From Streptomyces sp. ISL-36 (GTDB lineage: Bacteria > Actinomycetota > Actinomycetes > Streptomycetales > Streptomycetaceae), in the NCBI RefSeq assembly GCF_018614205.1, contig NZ_JAGGOS010000120.1:44635-108634 (forward strand): a DNA stretch of 64,000 bases, in the 5' to 3' direction. The notes beneath the pieces were generated by a model. The model ran no database searches, was not told where the DNA came from, and saw nothing but the letters and a program-made list of their open reading frames with translations. The position numbers and the translations under genes are program-made. Each line of letters opens with the position of its first letter. Within the stretch, counting starts at the first letter, position 1. Of the stretch, positions 33,291 to 41,471 are shown in pieces.

Positions 33291-35603
33291 GTGCGGGCCA
33301 TGCTGCGCTGGGCGCACGCCGATCTGCGCACGCACCGGGGCGAGGCGCTGTTCATCGTCGCCGCCACCGCCGGCATCGTCGCCTCGCTGCTGCTCGCGAC
33401 CGCCCTGTTCGGGTACGCCACCAACCCGTGGCAGCGGGTCTTCACCCAGTCCCGGGGCGCGCACGTGTGGATCCACACCGGGCCCGCCGCCGACACGGGA
33501 CGGCTCGCCACCCTCGACGGTGTCGCCGACGTCTCCGGCCCGTACCGCACCGCCACCACGACCGTCGCCTCTCGCGGTGCCCGCGCGGGCGCCGAGCTGC
33601 GGGCAGTGGACACCGACCTTCCCCCGGCCGGCCGTCCCCTGGTGGCGTCCGGCCGCTGGCTCGACCCCGCCGTGCCGGACGGTGTCGTCCTCGAAGCCGG
33701 CCTCGCCCGCGCCCTGTGGGCCGCGCCCGGCGACCGCCTCTCCCTCGCCGGGCGCACGGTGACCGTCCTCGGCGTCGCCGACACCGCCGAGCGCCGCTAC
33801 CGGCCCGGAGAGCGTCCGGGCACGGTATGGGCCCTGCCCCGCGCGGTGCCGGAGGACCGTACCGGCGGCCAGGTCGTCGGGCTCCGGCTCGACGATCCCG
33901 GGGAGACCGACTACACGGTCCAGCGCGTCGTCACCACGCTCGGCGCGGGCGCGGTCACCGACGTCTCCACCTGGCAGCAGGCGCGCGCCGAGGCGCAGGG
34001 CGACACGCGACTGCTCGGGCAGGTCCTCGGGCTCTTCGGGCTTGGCGCGCTCATCGCCGCCGCGCTGGCGGTGTTCGGCGCCATCAGCACGCGGGTACGC
34101 GGCCACCTCCGGGACATCTCCGTCCTCAAGGCCGTCGGTTTCACGCCCGGCCAGGTGGTGCGGATCTTCCTCGTCCAGCATCTGGCGTTCGCCGTCCTCG
34201 GCGCCGCGCTCGCGGTGCTGCTCGTCCGGACCTCGGGCAGCCGCCTGCCCGGGCGGCTCGGCGACGCGGTCCAGGTCTGGCAGGGACTGCCGGGCCATCT
34301 CCCGGCTCTGCTGCTCGTCCCCGTCGGGGCGGTGCTGTTCATCGGCGTGGCCACCTGTCTGGCCGCCTGGCGGGCCGGCCACGTCCCGCCCGTGCCGGTG
34401 CTGCCGTCCGCCGCCGCCCCGGGCTGGGGCTCCCCCCGGACGGCGTCCGTGGGAGGGCTGTCCCGGGCGGCCAGGAAGGCGCTCGAACTGCGCGTCCCGC
34501 CGGCCCTGGTCCTCGGCTGGCACCGGGCCTTCGGCCGCGGGCGCCGCGCCCCCGCCGCCATCGTGCGCCTCGCCCTGCCGCTGCTGCTGATCACCGTGGC
34601 CCTGGGCGCGTGGACGACCATCGAGCGGTTCGACAGCCGGCCCGAGCAGCTCGGGCTGGCCGCCGCGCTCACCGCCCGCCCCGACGAGACGGTGACCGAC
34701 CGCGAGGCGACCGCCCTCCTTGAGGGCGACCCCGACGTCGTCACCGCCCACCCGGGCCTGGAGGTCGCCGCCCTGGTCCCCGGCCAGACCGGCACCATCG
34801 CGTTGCGCGGTCTCGGCACCCGTGCGCAGCCGTACCCGTACTCCCTCGCCGAGGGCCGCCCCGCCCGCGGCCCCGACGAGGCCGTCGCCGGCCAGGGCCT
34901 GCTCGACCTGCTCGGCGCCCGCGTCGGCGACTGGGTACGGCTGACCGTCGGCGGCCACCCGCAGGTCCTGCACATCGTCGGCCGCAGCATCGAGCCAGAG
35001 AACGGCGGCCGGGTGATCTCGACCTCGCTGGACACCCTGCGCGAGAACGACCCCTCCCTGCGCCCCACGCACTACCAGCTCCAGCTGCGACCGGGCGCCG
35101 AGCCGCGCACGGTCCGCGACCACCTCGCCGACGCCTCCCGAGGACGGCTGGACATCCACGAGGTCACCAGCCCCGCCGACCACCTCTCCGCACTGCGCGG
35201 CGTCGTCGCCGGACTGATCGCCGTCCTGGCCCTGATCGGCCTCACGGAACTCTCCACCGCGATCGGCGGCAGCGTCCGGGACGGCGAACGCGACCTGCTC
35301 GCGCTGAAGGCCATCGGCCTGTCACCGCGCCAGATCACCATGGTCACCGTCACCGCCGTCGGCTGCACCGCCCTGACCGCCGCTGTCGCCGGCACGGCCC
35401 TCGGCGTCCCTTTCGCGCACTGGCTGATCGACCACGAGGCCCAGGCCACCGGTATCGGCGCGGGCATCGCCCACGCCCCGTCCTTCGCCCACCTCGTGGC
35501 CCTCACCGCGGCAGCCGTCGCGGGCGCGGTCGCCCTCGCCGTCCTCCCCGCCGCCCGCGCCACCCGCCATCGCCTCGCGGACACCCTCAGCGCGGTCGCC
35601 TGA
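33291..35603 (+). CDS. FtsX-like ABC permease
   Basis: This 770-residue membrane protein has an N-terminal TM helix and a large extracytoplasmic domain (about 45-235). The first FtsX core has three or four TMs ('GQVLGLFGLGALIAAALAVF' onward). A second extracytoplasmic domain (about 450-630) and a second FtsX core ('RGVVAGLIAVLALIGLTELS' onward) follow. Such two-module permeases pair with the MacB/LolD-type ATPase encoded just upstream. Substrate is probably a lipid or cell-envelope-active compound, but the sequence does not say. The start is GTG 33291. Confidence 0.9.
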   Translation: MRAMLRWAHADLRTHRGEALFIVAATAGIVASLLLATALFGYATNPWQRVFTQSRGAHVWIHTGPAADTGRLATLDGVADVSGPYRTATTTVASRGARAGAELRAVDTDLPPAGRPLVASGRWLDPAVPDGVVLEAGLARALWAAPGDRLSLAGRTVTVLGVADTAERRYRPGERPGTVWALPRAVPEDRTGGQVVGLRLDDPGETDYTVQRVVTTLGAGAVTDVSTWQQARAEAQGDTRLLGQVLGLFGLGALIAAALAVFGAISTRVRGHLRDISVLKAVGFTPGQVVRIFLVQHLAFAVLGAALAVLLVRTSGSRLPGRLGDAVQVWQGLPGHLPALLLVPVGAVLFIGVATCLAAWRAGHVPPVPVLPSAAAPGWGSPRTASVGGLSRAARKALELRVPPALVLGWHRAFGRGRRAPAAIVRLALPLLLITVALGAWTTIERFDSRPEQLGLAAALTARPDETVTDREATALLEGDPDVVTAHPGLEVAALVPGQTGTIALRGLGTRAQPYPYSLAEGRPARGPDEAVAGQGLLDLLGARVGDWVRLTVGGHPQVLHIVGRSIEPENGGRVISTSLDTLRENDPSLRPTHYQLQLRPGAEPRTVRDHLADASRGRLDIHEVTSPADHLSALRGVVAGLIAVLALIGLTELSTAIGGSVRDGERDLLALKAIGLSPRQITMVTVTAVGCTALTAAVAGTALGVPFAHWLIDHEAQATGIGAGIAHAPSFAHLVALTAAAVAGAVALAVLPAARATRHRLADTLSAVA

Positions 35604-35656
35604 CCACCGCCGCGGTGCTGTACTGAAAGACAGAAACCTCGCTGAGAGGGGTCGAC

Positions 35657-36169
35657 GTGCAGCCTTTCTCCCGCGGACGGACCACCGTCCTGGCCTCGGC
35701 CACCGCACTGATGGGCCTCGCCGTACTGGCACCCGCCGCCCCGGCGCAGGCCGCCCCGCCCGGACCGATCGTGATCCGCGTCATCGACGGCGACACGCTC
35801 GAGGTACGAGGAACCGGCAGGGTCGTCCCTGACGGCACCGTCGCCCGCGTACGCCTGCTCGAGATCGACACACCCGAGCGCGGCGCCTGCTACAGCCGTC
35901 AGGCCACGGCCCGAACATCCGAGCTGCTGCCTCGAGGCAGCACGCTGCGGACGGAGATCGACGTCACGCTCAAGGACCGCTACGGCCGCTACCTGCTCTA
36001 CGTGTGGAACGAGAGCGGCGTCTTCGTCAACGAGTCCCTGGTGCGCAGTGGTCACGCCAAGGCCACGCTGTTCCCGCCCGACGACAAGCACTGGAAGACG
36101 ATGACCGCGGCCCAGGCCGCCGCCCGCCAGGCCGGCGCGGGCCTGTGGTCCGCGTGCCCCACCAACTGA
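35657..36169 (+). CDS. Secreted thermonuclease-family (SNase-like) nuclease
   Basis: This 170-residue exported protein has signal peptide MQPFSRGRTTVLASATALMG and cleavage about AQAA. The staphylococcal-nuclease fold starts 'IRVIDGDTLEVRG'. Catalytic residues are present: Arg and Asp/Glu in 'VRLLEIDTPERG' and Arg in 'LKDRYGRYL'. It should cleave DNA or RNA outside the cell using calcium. GTG 35657 follows GAGAGGGG. A perfect hairpin separates it from the convergent GH91 gene. Confidence 0.9.
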   Translation: MQPFSRGRTTVLASATALMGLAVLAPAAPAQAAPPGPIVIRVIDGDTLEVRGTGRVVPDGTVARVRLLEIDTPERGACYSRQATARTSELLPRGSTLRTEIDVTLKDRYGRYLLYVWNESGVFVNESLVRSGHAKATLFPPDDKHWKTMTAAQAAARQAGAGLWSACPTN

Positions 36170-36233
36170 CGGGTCGGGCCGACCGGCGGGTCGGGCAGGC
36201 GCGACCGCCTCGGCTGCCGCCACGAACGCCGGT

Positions 36234-36270
36234 CCGGCGGCTCCGGTCGAACCTCGACCGGAGCCGCCGG
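36234..36270. terminator. Bidirectional terminator, nuclease // GH91
   Basis: CCGGCGGCTCCGGTCGA-acc-TCGACCGGAGCCGCCGG is a perfect 17-base stem with a 3-base loop between two convergent genes. Confidence 0.9.
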
Positions 36271-36313
36271 AGCCGCCGGAGCCGCTGCCGCGCGGAAGCC
36301 GCCGCGCGGACCG

Positions 36314-37495
36314 TTACGGCGTGGCCACCAAGGAGTAGTTGGTGGTGTACGCGTCGAGCTGCGCACTGCGGGCGCTGTAGAGGATCTTCGTCGCCGTGGA
36401 GGCGGCGTCGAGGACGACCTTCACGCCCACGTTGCTGACGATGTTGTTGACGGCCAGGTAGTTGCTGTCGCCGCCCTTGACGAGAACGATCGTCGGGCTG
36501 GCTCCGGCGGGCCTGATGTTCTCCGCGGGTACCTGGAAGGAGAACTGGTTGGAGCTCACGGCGTTGTCGCTGCCGTTGATGTGGACCAGACCGAAGTGGT
36601 CGTCGAAGCGGGTGCTGGTTCCGTCGCCGTACACGCGGCGGAAGTGGTTGCCGGAGACGAGGCTGCCGGAGCTGCCGTTGAGCAGCGCGATCATGCTGGG
36701 GAAGTTGCTGAGCAGCTTGTTCGCGGAGATGGACGCCCGATGGCAGTTGGTCAGGGTGATGTTGGCGGCCCACAGGAGGCTGTTGCCCGAGACGTGCAGG
36801 CCCTCCGCGTTCTCGGCGTAGATCGAGTAGCCGGCCCAGGCGCTGATGAGGAAGTTGTTGGTGATTCTCGCGACCTGCGACGCGCCGGTGAGTTCGATGC
36901 AGCTGCCGCATTCGGCGATGAAGTTGTTGGTGAAGGTGGGGGCGTCGGCTCCCTTCACTATCAGGGCGTGTTCGAGGTAGACGAAGCCCATGCCCTCGAA
37001 ACGCAGGGCGTCGTTGTCCGACTGTACGGAGATCCCGATCTTGGAGTTCCCCGGGGAGTACGGCTTCGACGAGGAGACTCCGTCGAGGCAGAAGTCCTGG
37101 AAGACGATGCTGTTCAGCCGTCCGACCGTCGTGGGCGCCCCCGCCCGCTGGACCAGGAACGCCTCCTTGTTCCCGTCGGTGTTCCGCACCCGGATGTGGC
37201 TGCCGCCGGGCTGGACCTCGGTCCAGGAGCCCGTCGAGGACTCGTCCCGGATCGCGTTGGACAGGAAGCCGTGCCCCGAGCCCTTGATCTGGAGGAAGCT
37301 GATGTCGACGACGACCCGGGTGAGCAGGTCGTAGTGGCCCGGAGGGATGTAGACGACCGCGCCGGGCCGGGTGTTCTGGGTGGTCTGCCTGCTCTTGATG
37401 TCCGCGATGATCTCGTTGATCACCCTGCCGATGTCGGTGTACGGGGAGACGGTGGCGCCGGGCCAGGTGGTGACGTCGTAGACGGTGTCGGCCAT
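36314..37495 (-). CDS. GH91 enzyme: inulin fructotransferase or DFA-III hydrolase
   Basis: This 393-residue right-handed parallel beta-helix protein starts MADTVYDVTTWPGATVSPYT and continues 'DIGRVINEIIADIKSRQ', 'PGAVVYIPPGHYDLLTRVVV', 'IRVRNTDGNKEAFLVQRAG', 'FQDFCLDGVSS', 'GFVYLEHALIVKGADAP' and 'FIAECGSCIEL'. These match what I know of GH91 inulin fructotransferases, which make DFA I or III from inulin, and of the related DFA-III hydrolases. No signal peptide precedes the start, which has AAGGAG at 5 bases. This, and its place in an ABC importer operon, favour an intracellular hydrolase that opens imported DFA to inulobiose. A Tat-signal mini-ORF lies just upstream in another frame. Confidence 0.85.
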   Translation of the reverse strand: MADTVYDVTTWPGATVSPYTDIGRVINEIIADIKSRQTTQNTRPGAVVYIPPGHYDLLTRVVVDISFLQIKGSGHGFLSNAIRDESSTGSWTEVQPGGSHIRVRNTDGNKEAFLVQRAGAPTTVGRLNSIVFQDFCLDGVSSSKPYSPGNSKIGISVQSDNDALRFEGMGFVYLEHALIVKGADAPTFTNNFIAECGSCIELTGASQVARITNNFLISAWAGYSIYAENAEGLHVSGNSLLWAANITLTNCHRASISANKLLSNFPSMIALLNGSSGSLVSGNHFRRVYGDGTSTRFDDHFGLVHINGSDNAVSSNQFSFQVPAENIRPAGASPTIVLVKGGDSNYLAVNNIVSNVGVKVVLDAASTATKILYSARSAQLDAYTTNYSLVATP

Positions 37496-37563
37496 GTGCA
37501 CTCCTTACGCGGGGAAAGCGGCGTACACGGGGTACGCCGGGAACTGGGCGGGGTGGAGCGGGA

Positions 37564-37752
37564 TCAGAGCAGGCCCACGATGGTGTCGTAGGCCGGGTGC
37601 GGCGCCGGACCGATCCGTGGAGGGGCCGCGGGGGCGGCGTGCGCCGAGTTCCCCTGCCCCCTGGTCACGGGTGTCAGCGCGGTCAGCGCGGCGAGTGCGG
37701 TTGCCCGCAGCACCGTGCGCCGGGGCAGCGGGAGTTGCTTGTCGGTGTCCAT
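37564..37752 (-). CDS. 62-residue Tat-signal mini-ORF
   Basis: The protein is essentially a twin-arginine signal peptide: 'PLPRRTVLRATALAALTAL', an Ala-rich stretch to 'AHAAPAAPPRIG', then about 20 residues and a stop. It has its own ribosome site (AGGAG, 5 bases from ATG), lies 25 bases after the permease gene and 68 bases before the GH91 start, and is in a different frame from GH91. It may be the stranded export signal of a formerly secreted fructotransferase, or a genuine small exported peptide. Confidence 0.55.
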   Translation of the reverse strand: MDTDKQLPLPRRTVLRATALAALTALTPVTRGQGNSAHAAPAAPPRIGPAPHPAYDTIVGLL

Positions 37753-37777
37753 GCGGGCTCCTGGGAGAGGGCTCGGT

Positions 37778-38785
37778 TCAGCGGACGGCGCCGGCTGTCA
37801 TGCCGGCGATGACCTGCCTCTGGAACACGGCGTAGATGGCCAGTTGGGGCAGGAGTACGAGGGTGGCGGACGCCATCATCGCGCCGTAGTCGACGCTGTA
37901 GATGCCCTGGAACTGCGACACCCCGAGGGAGGCGGTGGTCAGCGTCGGGTCGTTGATGAGCGTCACCGCGAAGGGGAACTCGTTCCACACGTAGATGACG
38001 TTGAGGATGGCCAGGGTGGCGATGACCGGGCGCATCAGCGGGAAGACGACGCGCCACGCCATGCGCCACACGCCCACCCCGTCCATGACGGCGGCCTGTT
38101 CGATCTCCTCGGGGAAGTCCCGGAGGAACCCCGTCAGGAGCAGGATGTTGAAGGGGATCGTGACGGCGATGTAGGGCAGGATCAGCGCGAGATGGGTGCC
38201 GAAGAGCCCGAGGGCGATGTCGATCCGGTACACGGGGAACAGCAGGATGTACACCGGTACCGCGAGGCCGCCCAGGAAGTAGTACCGGAGTGTGTTCTGC
38301 GCCCGGCGGCCGCCCCTGCGGAACACCATCCGGGTGAGCGCGAACGCGGCCAGGTAGGAGACGACGAGCCCCAGCGTGACCGAGACGATGGCCAGGATCA
38401 GGGTGTTCTTGTACATCACCAGCAGGTTGAGCGTCTCCGTCGCCCGTCGGTAGTTGGCGAGGCTGAGATCGGCGAGCGTGAAGGGGTTCTCCAGGATGTT
38501 CTCGTTGCTCTGGAAGGACAGCAGCACGATCCACAGCAGCGGGAAGAGGATCACGAAGGTGATCAGGTAGGCGACCGCGGAGACGAGGAGACCGGAGCGG
38601 CCCTTCCTTCGGGGCCGCTGAGCGGCGTCGTGCCGGGCGGCGAACCGGCCGGCGGACCGGTCGGTGCGTCGGCCGCCGGATCGGACGGCGGACCGGACGG
38701 CGGACCGGTCGGTGTGCCGGCCGGCGGACCGGGGCGCGCGCCGGCCGCGGGCCGCCGTGCTGTCCTGGCGGGTGTCCGTGCTCAT
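37778..38785 (-). CDS. Fructan/DFA ABC permease, MalG type
   Basis: This 335-residue permease has six TM helices beginning at 'GLLVSAVAYLITFVILFPLL' (about 64) and the EAA loop 'FPEEIEQAAVMDGVGVWRMA' followed by 'WRVVFPLMRPV'. The cytoplasmic N-terminus (1-62) is an unusual Arg/Ser/Gly-rich tract made of GC-rich repeats (about 38640-38740). Its start overlaps the stop of the upstream permease (ATGA at 38782-38785). It belongs to the binding protein-permease-permease-Tat ORF-GH91 operon and has no local ATPase. Confidence 0.9.
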   Translation of the reverse strand: MSTDTRQDSTAARGRRAPRSAGRHTDRSAVRSAVRSGGRRTDRSAGRFAARHDAAQRPRRKGRSGLLVSAVAYLITFVILFPLLWIVLLSFQSNENILENPFTLADLSLANYRRATETLNLLVMYKNTLILAIVSVTLGLVVSYLAAFALTRMVFRRGGRRAQNTLRYYFLGGLAVPVYILLFPVYRIDIALGLFGTHLALILPYIAVTIPFNILLLTGFLRDFPEEIEQAAVMDGVGVWRMAWRVVFPLMRPVIATLAILNVIYVWNEFPFAVTLINDPTLTTASLGVSQFQGIYSVDYGAMMASATLVLLPQLAIYAVFQRQVIAGMTAGAVR

Positions 38786-39657
38786 CCCTGCGCCTCCTTG
38801 CGGCGGTTGCCGAGGAACGTGACCCCCGAGGCCACGGCGCCGACGACGAAGACCACCACGGCCAGGGCCATGCCGTAGCCGTACTGCTGGGTGGTGAAGG
38901 TGATGTGGTACATGTAGCTGACCATGACCTCCGACAGGTGGACGGGGCCGCCGCCGGTGAGCGCGTACACGAGCTCGAAGACCTTGAACACGCCGGTGAC
39001 GACCAGGGCGGTGACGATGCCGAACGTCTCCTGGAGCATGGGGATCTGGATGTGGCGCAGCTGTTGGAGGCGTGTGGCGCCGTCGAGGCTGCTGGCCTCC
39101 ATGACGTCGCGGGGCAGCATCCGGATCCCGGCGTAGAAGATGGTGACGGCGAAGCCGATCTGCTGCCACAGGTAGACGAAGGCGATGGAGTACGGGCTGA
39201 GCGTGTCGCCGCCGATCCATTGAGGGTGCGCGGGGACGCCCACGGACAGCAGGAACGCGTTGACCAGGCCGATCTCCGGATCCAGGATGAAGATCCAGAT
39301 CAGTCCGACGAGGATCGGCGCGACGATGGCGGGGGCGAAGACCAGGGCGCGCAGGACGCCGCTGCCCCGGACGTTTCCGCTGAGCAGGACCGCGAGCAGG
39401 AAGCCCAGCGGGACGAGCAGGAACACGGCGACGCCCAGAATGATCGCGGTGTTGCGCAGAGAGGTCCAGAAGGCCGCGTCCTGCGCCATGTGAAGGTAGT
39501 TGTCGAGGCCGGTGAAGCCGGAGGCCGAGACGCCGTCGAAGTCGGTGAAGCTGTAGGTGAGCGAGTACAGGATCGGGAAGACCATGTACAGGCTGTAGAG
39601 GAGGAACGCCGGCGCGACCATGAGGGTGAAGTGCCGGCGGGTGGTGAGCCAGTTCAT
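38782..39657 (-). CDS. Fructan/DFA ABC permease, MalF type
   Basis: This 291-residue, six-TM permease starts MNWLTTRRHFTLMVAPAFLL. Its EAA loop is 'LPRDVMEASSLDGATRLQQL' followed by 'RHIQIPML'. Size is normal for actinobacterial MalF homologues, in contrast to the alpha-glucoside MalF in this window. It is transcribed between the binding-protein gene and the MalG-type gene. The substrate is inferred from the linked GH91, GH172 and GH32 genes. Confidence 0.92.
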   Translation of the reverse strand: MNWLTTRRHFTLMVAPAFLLYSLYMVFPILYSLTYSFTDFDGVSASGFTGLDNYLHMAQDAAFWTSLRNTAIILGVAVFLLVPLGFLLAVLLSGNVRGSGVLRALVFAPAIVAPILVGLIWIFILDPEIGLVNAFLLSVGVPAHPQWIGGDTLSPYSIAFVYLWQQIGFAVTIFYAGIRMLPRDVMEASSLDGATRLQQLRHIQIPMLQETFGIVTALVVTGVFKVFELVYALTGGGPVHLSEVMVSYMYHITFTTQQYGYGMALAVVVFVVGAVASGVTFLGNRRKEAQG

Positions 39658-39721
39658 GCCATTCCTGTGGTTCGGGCCCGACCGGTGTGCCGCCGGGGCC
39701 TGGTGGCGTGCGGGCCGGCGC

Positions 39722-41047
39722 CTACTCGAAGGTCTTCTGGACCCGCTTGACGGCCTCTTCCGGAGTGAGGCTGCCGCCCATCACGCCGTAGAAGCTGTCG
39801 TACATGGCGCTGGCGGTGGCCGCCTCGACGACGAGGTCGGGCTGGGCCTGGGGGCTCTTCCAGCCCGGCTTGGAGGTTTCGGCGAGGACGGCGGCGAAGA
39901 CGGCGTTCTTCGCGGCGTCGACGTTCGGCCGGTAGGTCGTCACAGGTGGCTGCGCGTTCTTGACGAGGATCTGCTGGCCCTCGTCGCTGTAGTAGAACGC
40001 GAGGAACGCCTTGACCGCGGCGTACTTCTTCGCGTCCTTCTTCACCGCGGCGCTGACCACGAAGGGGGCCGAGGGCGCGTTCATCGCCAGCTTCTGCTCA
40101 CCCACACCGTCGGCGAACGTGGGCCCGGCCCAGAACCCGACGCTGTCGCCGACCTTGCTGTTCTGGATCTTCGCCGCCTCCCAGACGCCGGCGTCGAGGA
40201 ACGCGGCCTTGCCGCTGCCGAAGGAGGCGACCGCCTGCGGGTAGGTCTGCGTGGCCATGTTGGCGGGGAAGGCTCCGGCGTCGGCGAGTTCGCGCACGTA
40301 CCGGTACAGACGCAGGAAGTCGGCGTTGTCGTAGCGCGTTTTGCCGTTGATGATCGCGGAGATCTTCTCCTCGTAGCCGAAGCGGTCGAGCATGGTGAGG
40401 AAGGCCCAGACGCTGTACGCGGAGTTGTTCGAGCCCTGGGCGATGGGCACCACGCCCGCGGCCTTCAGCTTCTTGATCGCCGCGAGGAACTCTTGGGAGG
40501 TGGTGGGTATTTGGATGCCGTGCTCGCGCAGGATGTCCTTGTTGTAGTAGAAGCCGGTGACGAGGGCCTGGTACGGAACTCCGTACTGGATGCCGTCGTG
40601 GTAGAAGCCGGCGAGCATGCTCGGGGCGAACTTCGGGTGGAGGCCGGTCTCGCCGAGGATCGGGGTCAGGTCGAGGAGATCGCCGTCCTTGACCATCGTC
40701 TTGGCCAGTGAGTTGTACACCCAGAACATCTCGGGGAGGGTGTCGCTCTGCGCCGCGATGGTCATCTGCTGTTCGTGCTGCTCGACCGGCTGCCCGATGA
40801 GGTTGATCTTCATGTCGGGGTGCTTGCGGTTGAACGTCTGGACCATGTCGTAGGTCGCCGGGTCCTGTGCCTTGACGTCCGGGTTCTGCATGGACAGCGT
40901 GATCACGCCGCCCGAGGACGGACTCCCGCCGGTGGCGGCGCCGCAGGCGGTCGTCGACGAGACGAGGAGTACGACCGCCGTGGCGCCGAGCGCGATTCTG
41001 CGGCGGATGCCCCGGGGTGCGGTTCCGGGGTGAGAAGACGTCGTCAT
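39722..41047 (-). CDS. Fructan/DFA-binding lipoprotein of ABC importer
   Basis: This 441-residue solute-binding lipoprotein has signal peptide 'RRRIALGATAVVLLVSSTTAC' in outline, with lipobox TTAC (Cys about 35). The fold includes 'VITLSMQNPDVKAQDPATYD', 'MFWVYNSLAKTMVKDGDLLD' and 'GVPYQALVTGFYYNKDILRE'. It is the first gene of the GH91 operon and is driven by the LacI-controlled promoter at 41200-41241. GGAAGG precedes the ATG by 7 bases. It presumably selects a di- or oligofructoside for import. Confidence 0.9.
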   Translation of the reverse strand: MTTSSHPGTAPRGIRRRIALGATAVVLLVSSTTACGAATGGSPSSGGVITLSMQNPDVKAQDPATYDMVQTFNRKHPDMKINLIGQPVEQHEQQMTIAAQSDTLPEMFWVYNSLAKTMVKDGDLLDLTPILGETGLHPKFAPSMLAGFYHDGIQYGVPYQALVTGFYYNKDILREHGIQIPTTSQEFLAAIKKLKAAGVVPIAQGSNNSAYSVWAFLTMLDRFGYEEKISAIINGKTRYDNADFLRLYRYVRELADAGAFPANMATQTYPQAVASFGSGKAAFLDAGVWEAAKIQNSKVGDSVGFWAGPTFADGVGEQKLAMNAPSAPFVVSAAVKKDAKKYAAVKAFLAFYYSDEGQQILVKNAQPPVTTYRPNVDAAKNAVFAAVLAETSKPGWKSPQAQPDLVVEAATASAMYDSFYGVMGGSLTPEEAVKRVQKTFE

Positions 41048-41080
41048 GATGCTGCCTTCCAGGAAGCTTGACGAGACGAA

Positions 41081-41108
41081 GGGGAGGGGAGGGGAGGGGA
41101 GGGAGGGG
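41081..41108. repeat. G-run repeat (GGGGA)n upstream of binding-protein gene
   Basis: Five tandem GGGGA-type units form a tract able to make a G-quadruplex on the plus strand. It is C-rich in the binding-protein mRNA leader, 34 bases before the start codon. Confidence 0.7.
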
Positions 41109-41199
41109 TTGCGGGGCGGCGGCCGGACGCCGTCCGGGCGGGGGTGATCCCTGCGGCGGGGTACGAGGGTGTGGGGTCGACCCTTCCGCCAAGCCGCGC

Positions 41200-41241
41200 A
41201 AACGTTTCGATGAAAAGTACTCAGCCGCGCCGCGCTGTCAA
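41200..41241 (-). promoter_or_regulatory. LacI-controlled promoter of the fructan importer operon
   Basis: On the minus strand TTGACA (41241-41236) and TACTTT (41219-41214) are 16 bases apart. The palindrome AAACGTTT (41207-41200) lies at the expected transcription start and matches the AANCGNTT core of LacI-family operators. Bound LacI would block initiation. Confidence 0.7.
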
Positions 41242-41435
41242 GCCCAGGTGTCGAGATTGTTTCCGGACGGATGAGCTACCTCCGTACGCCAGAGAGGCGG
41301 TGGGGGCGTCCAAAACCGCTGGGGTGCAGGTGGGTTGCCTTGCACGACCGGTAGAAGGTCTGCCGGGCACGACCCGTAGAAGCGTTCGTTTCCTGCCCGT
41401 TGACGACAGGCGTCGGAGCATGTCAAGGTCGGCGC

Positions 41436-41443
41436 AATCGATT
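41436..41443. promoter_or_regulatory. Second LacI-type operator core
   Basis: AATCGATT, another AANCGNTT palindrome, lies 28 bases before the lacI-type start codon and could provide autoregulation. Confidence 0.4.
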
Positions 41444-41471
41444 CGACAACCTTGGAGGCGGCGAACTACCA

